A stretch of 34,977 nucleotides of DNA, taken from positions 1-34,977 of the forward strand of contig CABUKU010000032.1 of assembly GCA_902492205.1 (NCBI GenBank), read 5' to 3'. This stretch comes from an uncultured Bacteroides sp. (GTDB taxonomy: Bacteria; Bacteroidota; Bacteroidia; Bacteroidales; Bacteroidaceae). A model generated the notes under the pieces. It saw only the letters and a list, made by a program, of their open reading frames with translations, did no database searches and was not told the DNA's origin. A program made the translations under genes and the position numbers. This document shows, one piece after another, positions 7,966-15,754 of this stretch (the first letter of the stretch is position 1; each line of letters opens with the position of its first letter).

Positions 7966-8913
7966 ATGCGGAAAAAATTACTTTATTGTTTACTGATTCT
8001 TGTAGGTTTATTCATTATCGCAACTATCGGTGGAAGTTTCTATATGCTGGATTATTCTCTGAAACCTGTAAACAGGGGAAAGAACATAGAAGCTTCTTAC
8101 GAATATATGTACAAAGAATATCCTTACCTAAAGCCATGGGTGGACAGCCTAAACCATGTTTCCGCGTTAAAAGACACTTTTATTAAAGCAGATGACGGTA
8201 CAAAACTTCATGCCTATTACATAGCCGCCAACCGCCCCACTGTCAAAACAGCAGTCATTGTTCACGGATATACGGATAATGCCATACGTATGTTTATGAT
8301 AGGTTATTTGTATAATCATGATTTGAATTTCAATGTTCTCCTTCCCGATTTAAGAGATACAGGTGAAAGCGGTGGAGATTATATTCAAATGGGATGGCGT
8401 GACCGTCTTGATGTCATGCAATGGATGCACGTTGCCAACCAAATATACGGTGACAGCACTCAAATGGCAGTACACGGTATTTCTATGGGAGCAGCCACCA
8501 CTATGATGGTATCAGGGATGCCACAACCGAAATTTGTTAAATGCTTTGTTGAGGACTGCGGCTACACCAGTGTATGGGATGAGTTTTCTTATCAACTCAA
8601 AGAAGATTTTGGATTACCCAAATTCCCTCTTATGTACACTACAAGTTGGCTTTGCCAGTTAAAATACGGGTGGAATTTTAAAGAAGCATCGGCACTGAAA
8701 CAAGTTGCCAAGTGTCATTTGCCGATGCTATTCATTCATGGCAGTGCAGATACTTATGTACCTACCCGAATGGTTTACGAACTATATGACGCCAAGCCCG
8801 AACCCAAAGAATTATGGATTGTGCCCGGAGCAACACATGCCATGTCTTACAAAGATGATACAAAAGAATATGTAACTAAAGTAAGAGAGTTCGTAAACAA
8901 ATACATTCAATAG
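7966..8913 (+). CDS. Membrane-anchored alpha/beta hydrolase
   Basis: Starting at ATG 7966 gives 315 residues with an N-terminal membrane anchor (LLYCLLILVGLFIIATIGG); an upstream in-frame start at 7885 would overlap aroE and is rejected. The alpha/beta-hydrolase core shows the oxyanion region VIVHGYTDNAIRM, the nucleophile elbow HGISMGAA with Ser173, an acid at Asp262 (HGSADTYVP) and His291 (GATHAM), a full triad. It resembles bacterial BAAT/YqkD-like serine hydrolases; the substrate is unknown and it may act on the outer face of the inner membrane. It converges on the cytochrome c peroxidase gene with a 10-base gap. Confidence 0.85.
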   Translation: MRKKLLYCLLILVGLFIIATIGGSFYMLDYSLKPVNRGKNIEASYEYMYKEYPYLKPWVDSLNHVSALKDTFIKADDGTKLHAYYIAANRPTVKTAVIVHGYTDNAIRMFMIGYLYNHDLNFNVLLPDLRDTGESGGDYIQMGWRDRLDVMQWMHVANQIYGDSTQMAVHGISMGAATTMMVSGMPQPKFVKCFVEDCGYTSVWDEFSYQLKEDFGLPKFPLMYTTSWLCQLKYGWNFKEASALKQVAKCHLPMLFIHGSADTYVPTRMVYELYDAKPEPKELWIVPGATHAMSYKDDTKEYVTKVREFVNKYIQ

Positions 8914-8923
8914 TTTTACCAAA

Positions 8924-10309
8924 TTACATCTGCACATTCTTGTTAGTAAGCATTTCACCTTTATATTCTCCGGTCAGTGTATTGAAGAAAGCAACAATTT
9001 TATCCACTTCCGCCTGTGGCAAGTCAATACCTAATTGATATTTAGCCATTGCACGGATAGCATCATCCATTGTTTTCATACTTCCATCATGGAAATAAGG
9101 AGCAGTTAAAGCTATATTCCTCAATCCCGGAACTTTGAAACGATGGCGGTCACGCTCCACTTTTGTTTGTTTGAAACGACCATTATCTTCTTCTGTCATT
9201 TCTGCGTTGCGGTCCGCAAAGTAATCATGTTGCACACCGATTAATTCATAAGACTGTCCGCCAAGTATTTCACCTACATGGCAAGTTGCGCAATCATATT
9301 TCTTAAACAACTCATATCCTGCAAGTTCATCAGCAGAGATTGCATTCTTATCCCCTTTCAAATAAAGGTCAAAACGCGAATTCGGAGTAAGCAGTGTCTT
9401 CTCAAACTCTTGGATAGCGTTAGTAATATTCTTTTCAGAAAGTCCGTCAGGATATACTTCTGTAAAAGCTGCCACAAACGGCTTATCTTCTTGAAGTTTG
9501 GTAATAATCTGATCGAAAGACTCACAAGCCATTTCCACCGGATTCAATGGAGGGCCTGCTGCCTGATCGGCAAGAGTATTGGCACGTCCATCCCAGAACT
9601 GAACAAAATTATAAGCAGCATTGTAAACAGTCGGAGCATTTACACCACCAAATTGTCCGCCTACACCTTCAGAATATTGCTTATTATCAACACCACCGGT
9701 ATCCAAACCGTGACAAGAAGCACAAGACACAGTATTATCAGCAGAAAGACGTGTGTCGTGATAAAGCATATCACCCAAAATAACTTTACGTACATCAACA
9801 GCAATTGAATCGGCAATCGGACGTATCGGTTCATTTGCAAATTCCGGAGCAACCATCACATCAGCATACTGAATCATACGGTGATTTTTCGCCCAGTTCA
9901 ATGCTAATTCTTTTTTAGCATCAGTTATAGAAGAACCCCAATGCACCAGATAATATTTAGCCATCGGCATCTTACCATCCATAATAACTTTTTCGACTTT
10001 AGCCAAATCCACCTTATTCACAGGACGTCCGGCTTTCAAATCTTCAGCCATTTGTGTCATGTCAAAAGCACGGTAAGCTTTAGTCACATCTTCCATTACA
10101 ATTTTTCCGGCAACTGGCATACTTGCATAGAAAGGCAGGTCGGGAGTAGAAGTATGACATCTCAAACACCCCGATGCTTCGATAATTTCCTGCATCTGTG
10201 CATCAGCAGCAAGTTCCGACGAAGGAGCCTTGTTTACCAAGCGGTAGACAACTGCCGAAGCGACAATCACTACCAATAACGCCACAATTAGTTTCGTAGT
10301 CTTTTTCAT
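8924..10309 (-). CDS. Tri-haem cytochrome c peroxidase (CCP/MauG family)
   Basis: A 461-residue exported protein with an uncleaved or cleaved N-terminal membrane segment (residues 7-25) and three CxxCH haem c sites: CLRCH (48-52), CASCH (196-200) and CATCH (340-344). The last two are the standard pair of the bacterial di-haem peroxidases (with the NAPTVYNAAYNFVQFWDGRA segment and the late RNIALTAPYFHDGSM motif). The first belongs to an extra N-terminal haem domain of the kind found in Bacteroidetes enzymes. Likely role: reducing hydrogen peroxide in the periplasm with electrons from the respiratory chain. It follows ccsA by 16 bases, and its haem attachment should need the CcsA/ResB system encoded next to it. 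Confidence 0.9.
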   Translation of the reverse strand: MKKTTKLIVALLVVIVASAVVYRLVNKAPSSELAADAQMQEIIEASGCLRCHTSTPDLPFYASMPVAGKIVMEDVTKAYRAFDMTQMAEDLKAGRPVNKVDLAKVEKVIMDGKMPMAKYYLVHWGSSITDAKKELALNWAKNHRMIQYADVMVAPEFANEPIRPIADSIAVDVRKVILGDMLYHDTRLSADNTVSCASCHGLDTGGVDNKQYSEGVGGQFGGVNAPTVYNAAYNFVQFWDGRANTLADQAAGPPLNPVEMACESFDQIITKLQEDKPFVAAFTEVYPDGLSEKNITNAIQEFEKTLLTPNSRFDLYLKGDKNAISADELAGYELFKKYDCATCHVGEILGGQSYELIGVQHDYFADRNAEMTEEDNGRFKQTKVERDRHRFKVPGLRNIALTAPYFHDGSMKTMDDAIRAMAKYQLGIDLPQAEVDKIVAFFNTLTGEYKGEMLTNKNVQM

Positions 10310-10325
10310 TTTCAGTTTGTTTTAA

Positions 10326-11114
10326 TTAGCTGTTATTACGATTATATAAATGTACACTTTGTTGTGCGGAAGGTAGATAATTCACTCCATACCAACACAT
10401 TTGCAAACATAAGAATGACAAAATCAATAGGATGTAAAGCCCTCTTCTGGTTCCTTTCCGAAACAAACGAAGATGCATGTATAGCAAATACCCCATCCAT
10501 GTAATGACTGCCCATGTTTCCTTGGGGTCCCAACTCCAATAATTCCCCCATGCTTCTTTTGCCCACAGGGAACCAAGCAACATACCAATAGAAAGAAAAG
10601 CAACTCCCGAATAAACCAGATTATCCGCTGTTATCAAATATTCTTCTTTATGATGTATGAGCCCTGTTACCGCAATGATAAAAGCACATCCCAACACCGA
10701 ATAAGAGAACATATAAACAGTAACATGAGGAATAAACCACACACTTTGCAAAGCCGGCATTAAAGACTGGTCATGTATTTCCGGCTTCAACAGATTAATA
10801 ATAATAAAAACAGTGGACAACAAAGTGGAAAATGATAAAATCCAACGATATTTCCACCTTATATAAGTAAGCAGACCTGCCACCCCCATGAAGAAAGAAT
10901 ACCACAAACGTGTCTCTCCCATAGTACGCAAAGGCGGACGAGACAACGAAATCCATAATCCCGTAATAAATACTCCCAAAACAAGAATTCCCGCAAGCGT
11001 AAAGCCTACCGCAGCCTTGCTTTTAACGGACGAATGAAGTGCAAATATGGCACCTACCAGCCAAAGAGAGACTGATACCCACGCAAACAAATAAAAGTTA
11101 TCCCATGCTATCAT
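10326..11114 (-). CDS. ccsA: Cytochrome c assembly protein CcsA/ResC
   Basis: A 262-residue integral membrane protein with about eight hydrophobic helices. The tryptophan-rich haem-binding WWD motif WGNYWSWDPKETW spans residues 189-201, and a conserved histidine occurs at 130 (FIPHVTVYMFSY). With ResB this protein forms the system II haem export and ligation complex, which attaches haem to CxxCH sites outside the membrane. Its ATG overlaps the resB stop by 4 bases, indicating translational coupling. Confidence 0.92.
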   Translation of the reverse strand: MIAWDNFYLFAWVSVSLWLVGAIFALHSSVKSKAAVGFTLAGILVLGVFITGLWISLSRPPLRTMGETRLWYSFFMGVAGLLTYIRWKYRWILSFSTLLSTVFIIINLLKPEIHDQSLMPALQSVWFIPHVTVYMFSYSVLGCAFIIAVTGLIHHKEEYLITADNLVYSGVAFLSIGMLLGSLWAKEAWGNYWSWDPKETWAVITWMGYLLYMHLRLFRKGTRRGLYILLILSFLCLQMCWYGVNYLPSAQQSVHLYNRNNS

Positions 11115-11983
11115 TCTTCCACACGTTTTGAACCGTTAATAAATAAAAGGACAGATCCTGCCAGCATCATTAATATTCCTGTGACAGTTACATACTTCCA
11201 AGGTTGTCTCACCACTTGCAAAATACAATAATTCGTATCATTCCCACGCTTCATGTCATACCCGGTTAAATAAACATCTTCACCTAAACGGTAACTATAT
11301 GGATGGTTCACCTCAAGTTTGGCTACTTCTTCTCCTAATCTCACATCGGCAACAAAACGTGATGGACGTCCATTGGGATAATAATCCACTTGAAAAGAAT
11401 GAAGCTCCATCTCGTAATCTAAAAAATAAGAAGAACCATTCATATCGTAAGCCTCGCGGGCAGGTTCGTCTTTATACAACGGGATTCGCAAAGTCTGAGT
11501 ATCACTACTACCCCAAAAACCTGCAAAAAGTGCAAGCCAAAGTCCTATATGATTCAATAGAAATCTTTTCCTTGCAATCTTACGATGATAAAAAGCATGG
11601 ATAGTAATCATAGCAAGATTACTCAACATTATAAAAAGGATAGCAATAAATAACCATGAGGTCATAAAATTATAACATCCCAAAGCCGCCGCCACTCCTT
11701 GATGAGCATCAGCTTCCGCATCGGATAACTGAGGAAATAATCCAATTATCAAGCATCCCCCAATAAATAAGCTTATAGATATAATGCTTGTTTGGTGGGA
11801 AGAAAGAATACGGGTAATTTTTAAAGTCTTTCCCTCCTTATACAATTTCCAAAGAAGAAATAACCATAGTATAGCAAAAACCACATTCAACGGAAATGCA
11901 AAAAACAATAAAGGGAAATTGCCCAAAAACAGTTGAAGCAAAATGGCTGAAAGAATAATTCCTATGAAAAAAATATAGTACAT
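11111..11983 (-). CDS. resB: ResB-like cytochrome c biogenesis protein
   Basis: With the start at 11983 the protein has 290 residues beginning MYYIFFIGIILSAILLQLF. An in-frame ATG at 12013 would add ten polar residues, but a consensus -7 element (12011-12018) would then overlap the start, so 11983, preceded by GGAA, is preferred. Four or five membrane segments surround a periplasmic ResB-type domain (TLRIPLYKDEPAREAYDMNG, LDYEMELHSFQVDYYPNGRP). ResB partners CcsA in system II haem c ligation. It is shorter than Bacillus ResB but of usual Bacteroidetes size. It is coupled to ccsA by a 4-base overlap. Confidence 0.85.
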   Translation of the reverse strand: MYYIFFIGIILSAILLQLFLGNFPLLFFAFPLNVVFAILWLFLLWKLYKEGKTLKITRILSSHQTSIISISLFIGGCLIIGLFPQLSDAEADAHQGVAAALGCYNFMTSWLFIAILFIMLSNLAMITIHAFYHRKIARKRFLLNHIGLWLALFAGFWGSSDTQTLRIPLYKDEPAREAYDMNGSSYFLDYEMELHSFQVDYYPNGRPSRFVADVRLGEEVAKLEVNHPYSYRLGEDVYLTGYDMKRGNDTNYCILQVVRQPWKYVTVTGILMMLAGSVLLFINGSKRVEE

Positions 11984-12010
11984 TTCCGTGTCTTTGTTTG
12001 TTTCTGTTTG

Positions 12011-12018
12011 CAAAGTTA
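12011..12018 (-). promoter_or_regulatory. Candidate internal -7 element before resB
   Basis: The minus strand reads TAACTTTG, an exact TAnnTTTG match, about 27 bases before the preferred resB start at 11983. The 90-base gap before resB is by far the widest in this gene group, consistent with a second promoter. No TTTG is seen at the proper -33 distance. Confidence 0.45.
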
Positions 12019-12073
12019 AAGAAATTAAAACAAACCACCATATAAAATGCTTTTTAATTTGTAATCATTTCAA

Positions 12074-13015
12074 TTATATATTTTGTGAAAACCATGCATC
12101 AATAGCTTGCAAAGGAGCATCTTTTAAAATAACAATTTTATTCCGGTCTAAAAGGTATAATGTAGGAATAGCTTTCAAATCATAAACGTTTTTAGTCTTT
12201 ACAAGAAAATCACTATCATAACCGTTTATCCATTCGGAAGGAAAATCATTTTGATGTTTCCTCCATTCATCAAGTTCCTCATCGGGATAAAAAGACAGAA
12301 CGGTCAGTTTTCCCGCTTTCAGCAACCTATTAATTCCTGAATCTGCTTTTAGCAGGTCTATTGTCTCAGCACAAGCATGGCAACCGGGATTGTTTATAAA
12401 TAACAATGTATAATCGGTGGGTACTTGATACAAAGTTCCTTTGGCACCGGAAGCCAAAGTATAAGTAAAATTAGCTGCACGAGTTCCTATACGATTCTTT
12501 CGAGCCAGTTCCAACCTGAATTCCGGACGCATTTTCTCCGCCTCATCCAGCACGGAAGAATTTATCATAGCCTCAAGTACAGGCATATATAATTCCTCAT
12601 TACGCATAGGCGAATTAGGATCGTATAAATATCTATCCGCTAAATCCCCAAAATGATTCAGCAACTTCTTGTCTTTGGAAATTTTGAGAAAGAAACGGTT
12701 AATCAATTGCCGGGCTGTTTCAAGTGGTGTATCATACAATACAGCAAGATAATTAACCCAAGCCTGTTCAACCGCTTCCTGATGATTGGTATAACTTGTG
12801 TCAGAAAAGTCCGTACCGTCCCAATAATGTGTAGCCAAATACTCAGCTCGTTGTTCGGGAGCAGTCATCATTGCCGGAATCTCAGGCATAACAACCGCAT
12901 GAAAAACAGTATCCTGCTGATTCATGGAACTCACTTGCTCTGTTTTTGTATTTTTTCCTCCCGAACAACTACCCAGTAACAATGCGAATCCCCAATAAAT
13001 ACATGTCTTTTTCAT
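12074..13015 (-). CDS. Thioredoxin-like lipoprotein with DUF5106-type N-terminal region
   Basis: A 313-residue protein with a lipoprotein signal (MKKTCIYWGFALLLGSC, lipid on Cys17). Residues 45-175 form a helical region like DUF5106, starting with the AEYLATHYWDGTDFSD segment. The C-terminal 130 residues form a thioredoxin-like domain with the redox pair CHAC (Cys212, Cys215) in FINNPGCHACAE and a cis-proline loop in LKAIPTLYLLD. It probably handles disulfides in the periplasm. Lying next to resB/ccsA, it could reduce the CxxCH cysteines before haem attachment, as ResA does, but that is inference. It begins 7 bases after the sulfatase stop. Confidence 0.85.
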   Translation of the reverse strand: MKKTCIYWGFALLLGSCSGGKNTKTEQVSSMNQQDTVFHAVVMPEIPAMMTAPEQRAEYLATHYWDGTDFSDTSYTNHQEAVEQAWVNYLAVLYDTPLETARQLINRFFLKISKDKKLLNHFGDLADRYLYDPNSPMRNEELYMPVLEAMINSSVLDEAEKMRPEFRLELARKNRIGTRAANFTYTLASGAKGTLYQVPTDYTLLFINNPGCHACAETIDLLKADSGINRLLKAGKLTVLSFYPDEELDEWRKHQNDFPSEWINGYDSDFLVKTKNVYDLKAIPTLYLLDRNKIVILKDAPLQAIDAWFSQNI

Positions 13016-13022
13016 ATGCTTA

Positions 13023-14432
13023 TTAATTTATAAAATCAGGCTTTCTGCGTTCGGTGCCTTCTTTCCCTGTTAAATCATCACCCAATTCATCACGCATTTT
13101 ATCAGCAATAGACTTTAATTTCTCCGCTTCTTCGGGATATTGACTGATAACATTGTACCTTTCTCCCGGATCACGACGCAAATCATAAAGTTCGCATTCC
13201 TTGATTTCCACATTTGTCAACTCTCCCGGTTTGCCGTCATTACCCGGCACAAAAGCTCCATAAGTAACATGCTTGTGTGGGAATATCAGTTTATACATAC
13301 CGTCCGTTACGGCTTCAAGGTCATTTTTATTATAATAGTAAACAAATGATTTGCGCGGATTGATGCCTTTTTCCCCTCTAATTAAAGGCAAAATACTAAC
13401 ACCGTCTATCTTGCGGACGGGAAGCTGTGCCCCGCTAATCTGTGCCAATGTAGGAAACAAATCAATGTTAGATGCCAATTCATTGCATGTTGTCCCTGCA
13501 CGAGTTATTCCTTTCCAATATACGATGCAAGGAATACGGTTTCCACCATCGAATGTTGTTGCTTTAGCCTCCCTCAATCCTCCGGTAGAACCGGCATGAT
13601 TACCATAATTAATCCAAGGGCCATTGTCGGAAGTCAAAACTACCAATGTATTTTCTTCCAATCCCAATTCCCGGAGAGTCCGTAAAACCTCACCAACGCT
13701 CCAATCCAATTCCATCATAACATCACCATAAAGCCCTTGTTGGCTCTTGCCTTTAAACTTATCGGAAACAGCAAGGGGAACATGCGGCATGGAATGTGCA
13801 AGGTAGAGAAAAAACGGTTTCTTTTCGTTCTTTTTAATAAAACTCACTGCACGGGTAGTATAATCCGTTGTGAACTTAGATTGGTCAGTATTATACCCTA
13901 CAACCTCATTACCGTCATAAGTCGGTAAATCCGGAAAGTTGAAAATACTCCCCTGCTGAGGGTGGAAAGGCCACATATCATTTGAATAAGGCAAACCATA
14001 GTATTCATCAAAACCATTTTGTAATGGCAGAAATTGCTTTTGACTGCCCAAATGCCATTTACCGAATATAGCAGTAGAATATCCCTGCTTCTTTAAAAGT
14101 TCTCCCAAAGTTTCCTCATCGGCAGCAATACCATAATTTGAATCGGGGCCCGGTGCACCGGCAAACCCAATGCGGTTAGGATAACAACCTGTTAACAACC
14201 CTGCACGTGATGCACCGCTTATAGGCTGTCCGGCAAGAAAATGAGTAAACCGGACACCTTCGGCACACATATGGTCAATATTAGGTGTGGTATAACCATA
14301 AGCCCCATTGCAAGAAAAATCACCATAACCCGAATCGTCGAGATTAATAATGATAAAATTCGTATAATCGGCAGCAGACACTCCAACCGAAAAGCATCCC
14401 AGACCTCCTAAAAGTAATAATCCGTTTCTCAT
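13023..14432 (-). CDS. Exported Ser-type sulfatase
   Basis: A 469-residue type I sulfatase with a signal peptide (cleavage near residue 20, VSAAD). The metal-binding start of the alkaline phosphatase fold is NLDDSGYGD (Asp32, Asp33). The formylglycine motif is SGASRAGLLTG with Ser72 as the residue to be oxidised, so an anaerobic sulfatase-maturing radical-SAM enzyme is required; none is encoded here. GKWHLG (near residue 124) and LTSDNGPW (near 266) complete the active site. Likely substrate: a sulfated glycan, unidentified. It heads the minus-strand gene group that continues into cytochrome c assembly, an odd pairing with no glycan-use neighbours. Confidence 0.92.
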   Translation of the reverse strand: MRNGLLLLGGLGCFSVGVSAADYTNFIIINLDDSGYGDFSCNGAYGYTTPNIDHMCAEGVRFTHFLAGQPISGASRAGLLTGCYPNRIGFAGAPGPDSNYGIAADEETLGELLKKQGYSTAIFGKWHLGSQKQFLPLQNGFDEYYGLPYSNDMWPFHPQQGSIFNFPDLPTYDGNEVVGYNTDQSKFTTDYTTRAVSFIKKNEKKPFFLYLAHSMPHVPLAVSDKFKGKSQQGLYGDVMMELDWSVGEVLRTLRELGLEENTLVVLTSDNGPWINYGNHAGSTGGLREAKATTFDGGNRIPCIVYWKGITRAGTTCNELASNIDLFPTLAQISGAQLPVRKIDGVSILPLIRGEKGINPRKSFVYYYNKNDLEAVTDGMYKLIFPHKHVTYGAFVPGNDGKPGELTNVEIKECELYDLRRDPGERYNVISQYPEEAEKLKSIADKMRDELGDDLTGKEGTERRKPDFIN

Positions 14433-14502
14433 AGTTTCATAAATTTATAGTCAGCACTGAAGATATGCTAAATTTTTCTTCCATACCGCTTTAAGTTTAG
14501 AA

Positions 14503-14510
14503 CAAAAGTA
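14503..14510 (-). promoter_or_regulatory. Candidate -7 element for the sulfatase unit
   Basis: The minus strand reads TACTTTTG, matching TAnnTTTG, about 70 bases before the sulfatase ATG. The -33 position has no clear TTTG. Confidence 0.45.
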
Positions 14511-14623
14511 GAAAAAAGAAACTTATTTCATGTTAACCCGTATTAAAAAACTACTTATCCGGATAAACGGATAGGGATGTTTTCATATTTCCTGCGTCAT
14601 TAATTATATAAAAGACACAAAAA

Positions 14624-15250
14624 ATGAGACCGGAAGTTTATAAACGCAGAAACAACTGCATGATAATCTTTTTACTTTTAAGCAGTTATAATACGCTCTA
14701 TGCACAACTAAGCAAAGAGGACTCTTTACATATATCCCATATATTAAAGCAAGAAGGGGAAATAAAGCTTAATCAGGAAGCTATAAAAGCAATCTCATTT
14801 CAAAACAACCACTTGCCTAAGATGGAACATACCAATCTTCTAAATGCAATAATCTTTAAGCCCACTATGGATTTATATCAGCAACACTTATTACTGCCTG
14901 AATTTCATTTAAATTATCAGGACTATTCTTCAATATCTTTGAATAAATGGAATATCAGAGCATTTATAGATGAAAACAGCAGTAAAACTTTTCATCCCCA
15001 AACAGATAAAAGCATTAATGTGTTAATAAACTACCGGTTCAATAAAAAATTCTCCCTCGACCTTTTTGGCGGTTATGTATACAGGGCATTCTTACCGCAA
15101 CTGTTATATGACAAAGAAGTAGGTACAAGAATTATTTATAAAATAAGCGACAGGATAAAAATACATACCGGATTCCAACTGCAATACAATAAAAAAAGCC
15201 ACGAATGGGGAAGCGGATTCTTTGGGGGAGTATCTTATAACTTACACTAA
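14624..15250 (+). CDS. Small exported protein, possibly DUF4858-like
   Basis: A 208-residue protein. The start is uncertain: ATG 14624 gives a charged leader (MRPEVYKRRNNC), while Met13 (14660) gives a compact signal peptide MIIFLLLSSYNTLYAQ; both place the cleavage after AQ. The rest has a KEDSLHISHILKQEGEIKLN helix and a C-terminal half of alternating hydrophobic strands (RFNKKFSLDLFGGYVYRAF, KIHTGFQLQYNKK, FFGGVSYNLH) that looks like outer-membrane beta-hairpins ending in an aromatic-plus-His tail. I recall a Bacteroides family of this kind named DUF4858, but am not certain. No function is known. It stands alone between the sulfatase unit and the purM region. Confidence 0.7.
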   Translation: MRPEVYKRRNNCMIIFLLLSSYNTLYAQLSKEDSLHISHILKQEGEIKLNQEAIKAISFQNNHLPKMEHTNLLNAIIFKPTMDLYQQHLLLPEFHLNYQDYSSISLNKWNIRAFIDENSSKTFHPQTDKSINVLINYRFNKKFSLDLFGGYVYRAFLPQLLYDKEVGTRIIYKISDRIKIHTGFQLQYNKKSHEWGSGFFGGVSYNLH

Positions 15251-15298
15251 GCATGAATGTTTTTATGCCCTGATTTACATCCGGAACTACGGAAGAAG

Positions 15299-15392
15299 AA
15301 ACCTCTTGACAGTTGTCACGTAATCACTTGACAATTGTCGAGTAAGTAAGTGACAGTTGTCAAGTGATTACGTGACAACTGTCAAGAGGTTT
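15299..15392. repeat. Four palindromic cores at exact 22 bp spacing in one long inverted repeat
   Basis: Twelve-base cores of the form TGACARYTGTCR start at 15307, 15329, 15351 and 15373, each exactly 22 bases after the last, separated by 10-base linkers CGTAATCACT, AGTAAGTAAG and AGTGATTACG (the first and third are complementary). The whole is one inverted repeat: arms 15299-15340 and 15351-15392 pair over 42 positions with only two mismatches, both G-T. The loop is the middle linker. No T-run follows, so it is not a standard terminator. Each core is itself a palindrome, so the array could be two pairs of dimer sites, phased at about two helical turns. Confidence 0.9.
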
Positions 15393-15503
15393 GCCTCCCG
15401 GCGGAAACGCATCTGTTATTGCCCGATAAAAGACGTACATATGCCATGAAAAATGAAAGAAAAAGAAAGCTCTTGAATATTTTTTAAGCCGAATTTCACA
15501 AAA

Positions 15504-15607
15504 GGGTGACGGCAAACAGCAAAAGTGACGCTATCCAAAAAGTTACAATCACCCCTGAAACATTTTACTGTAAGCGGTTACAGAAAACGGGTGACGGGTG
15601 ACGGCAA
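15504..15607. repeat. GGGTGACGGCAA direct repeats and a small dyad upstream of purM
   Basis: GGGTGACGGCAA occurs exactly at 15504-15515 and 15596-15607, with a further partial copy (GGGTGAC) at 15589-15595 directly abutting the second. Between them lies the dyad CTGTAAGCGGTTACAG (15568-15583). The region is non-coding and 80-180 bases before the purM promoter. It could be an operator region or a remnant of an older repeat; no factor can be named. Confidence 0.55.
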
Positions 15608-15682
15608 CTTTTCAAACTTACAATTTATTGCAGAACCGGACAATGAATGAAGATAATCAATCCCAAAGAAGATAGCAAGTAA

Positions 15683-15714
15683 TTTGTCCGCTAAAGAAAA
15701 ATACAGTAATTTTG
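15683..15714 (+). promoter_or_regulatory. Bacteroides-type promoter for the purM-prfA-pyrF unit
   Basis: A TTTG -33 element at 15683-15686 and TAATTTTG -7 element at 15707-15714 are separated by 20 bases, a full match to the Bacteroides consensus. Transcription would begin near 15721, about 35 bases before the purM ATG at 15755. Confidence 0.72.
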
Positions 15715-15754
15715 CAAACCGTATATACAAAAGACTTTTTATTATAATAAAAAC

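Noticed and set aside
9278..9808. A 176-residue plus-strand frame inside the peroxidase gene
   Set aside because: It is a shadow of the CCP coding sequence, with low-complexity composition and no signature.
15299..15392. Rho-independent terminator
   Set aside because: The stem is very long and regular, and no T-run follows on either strand.
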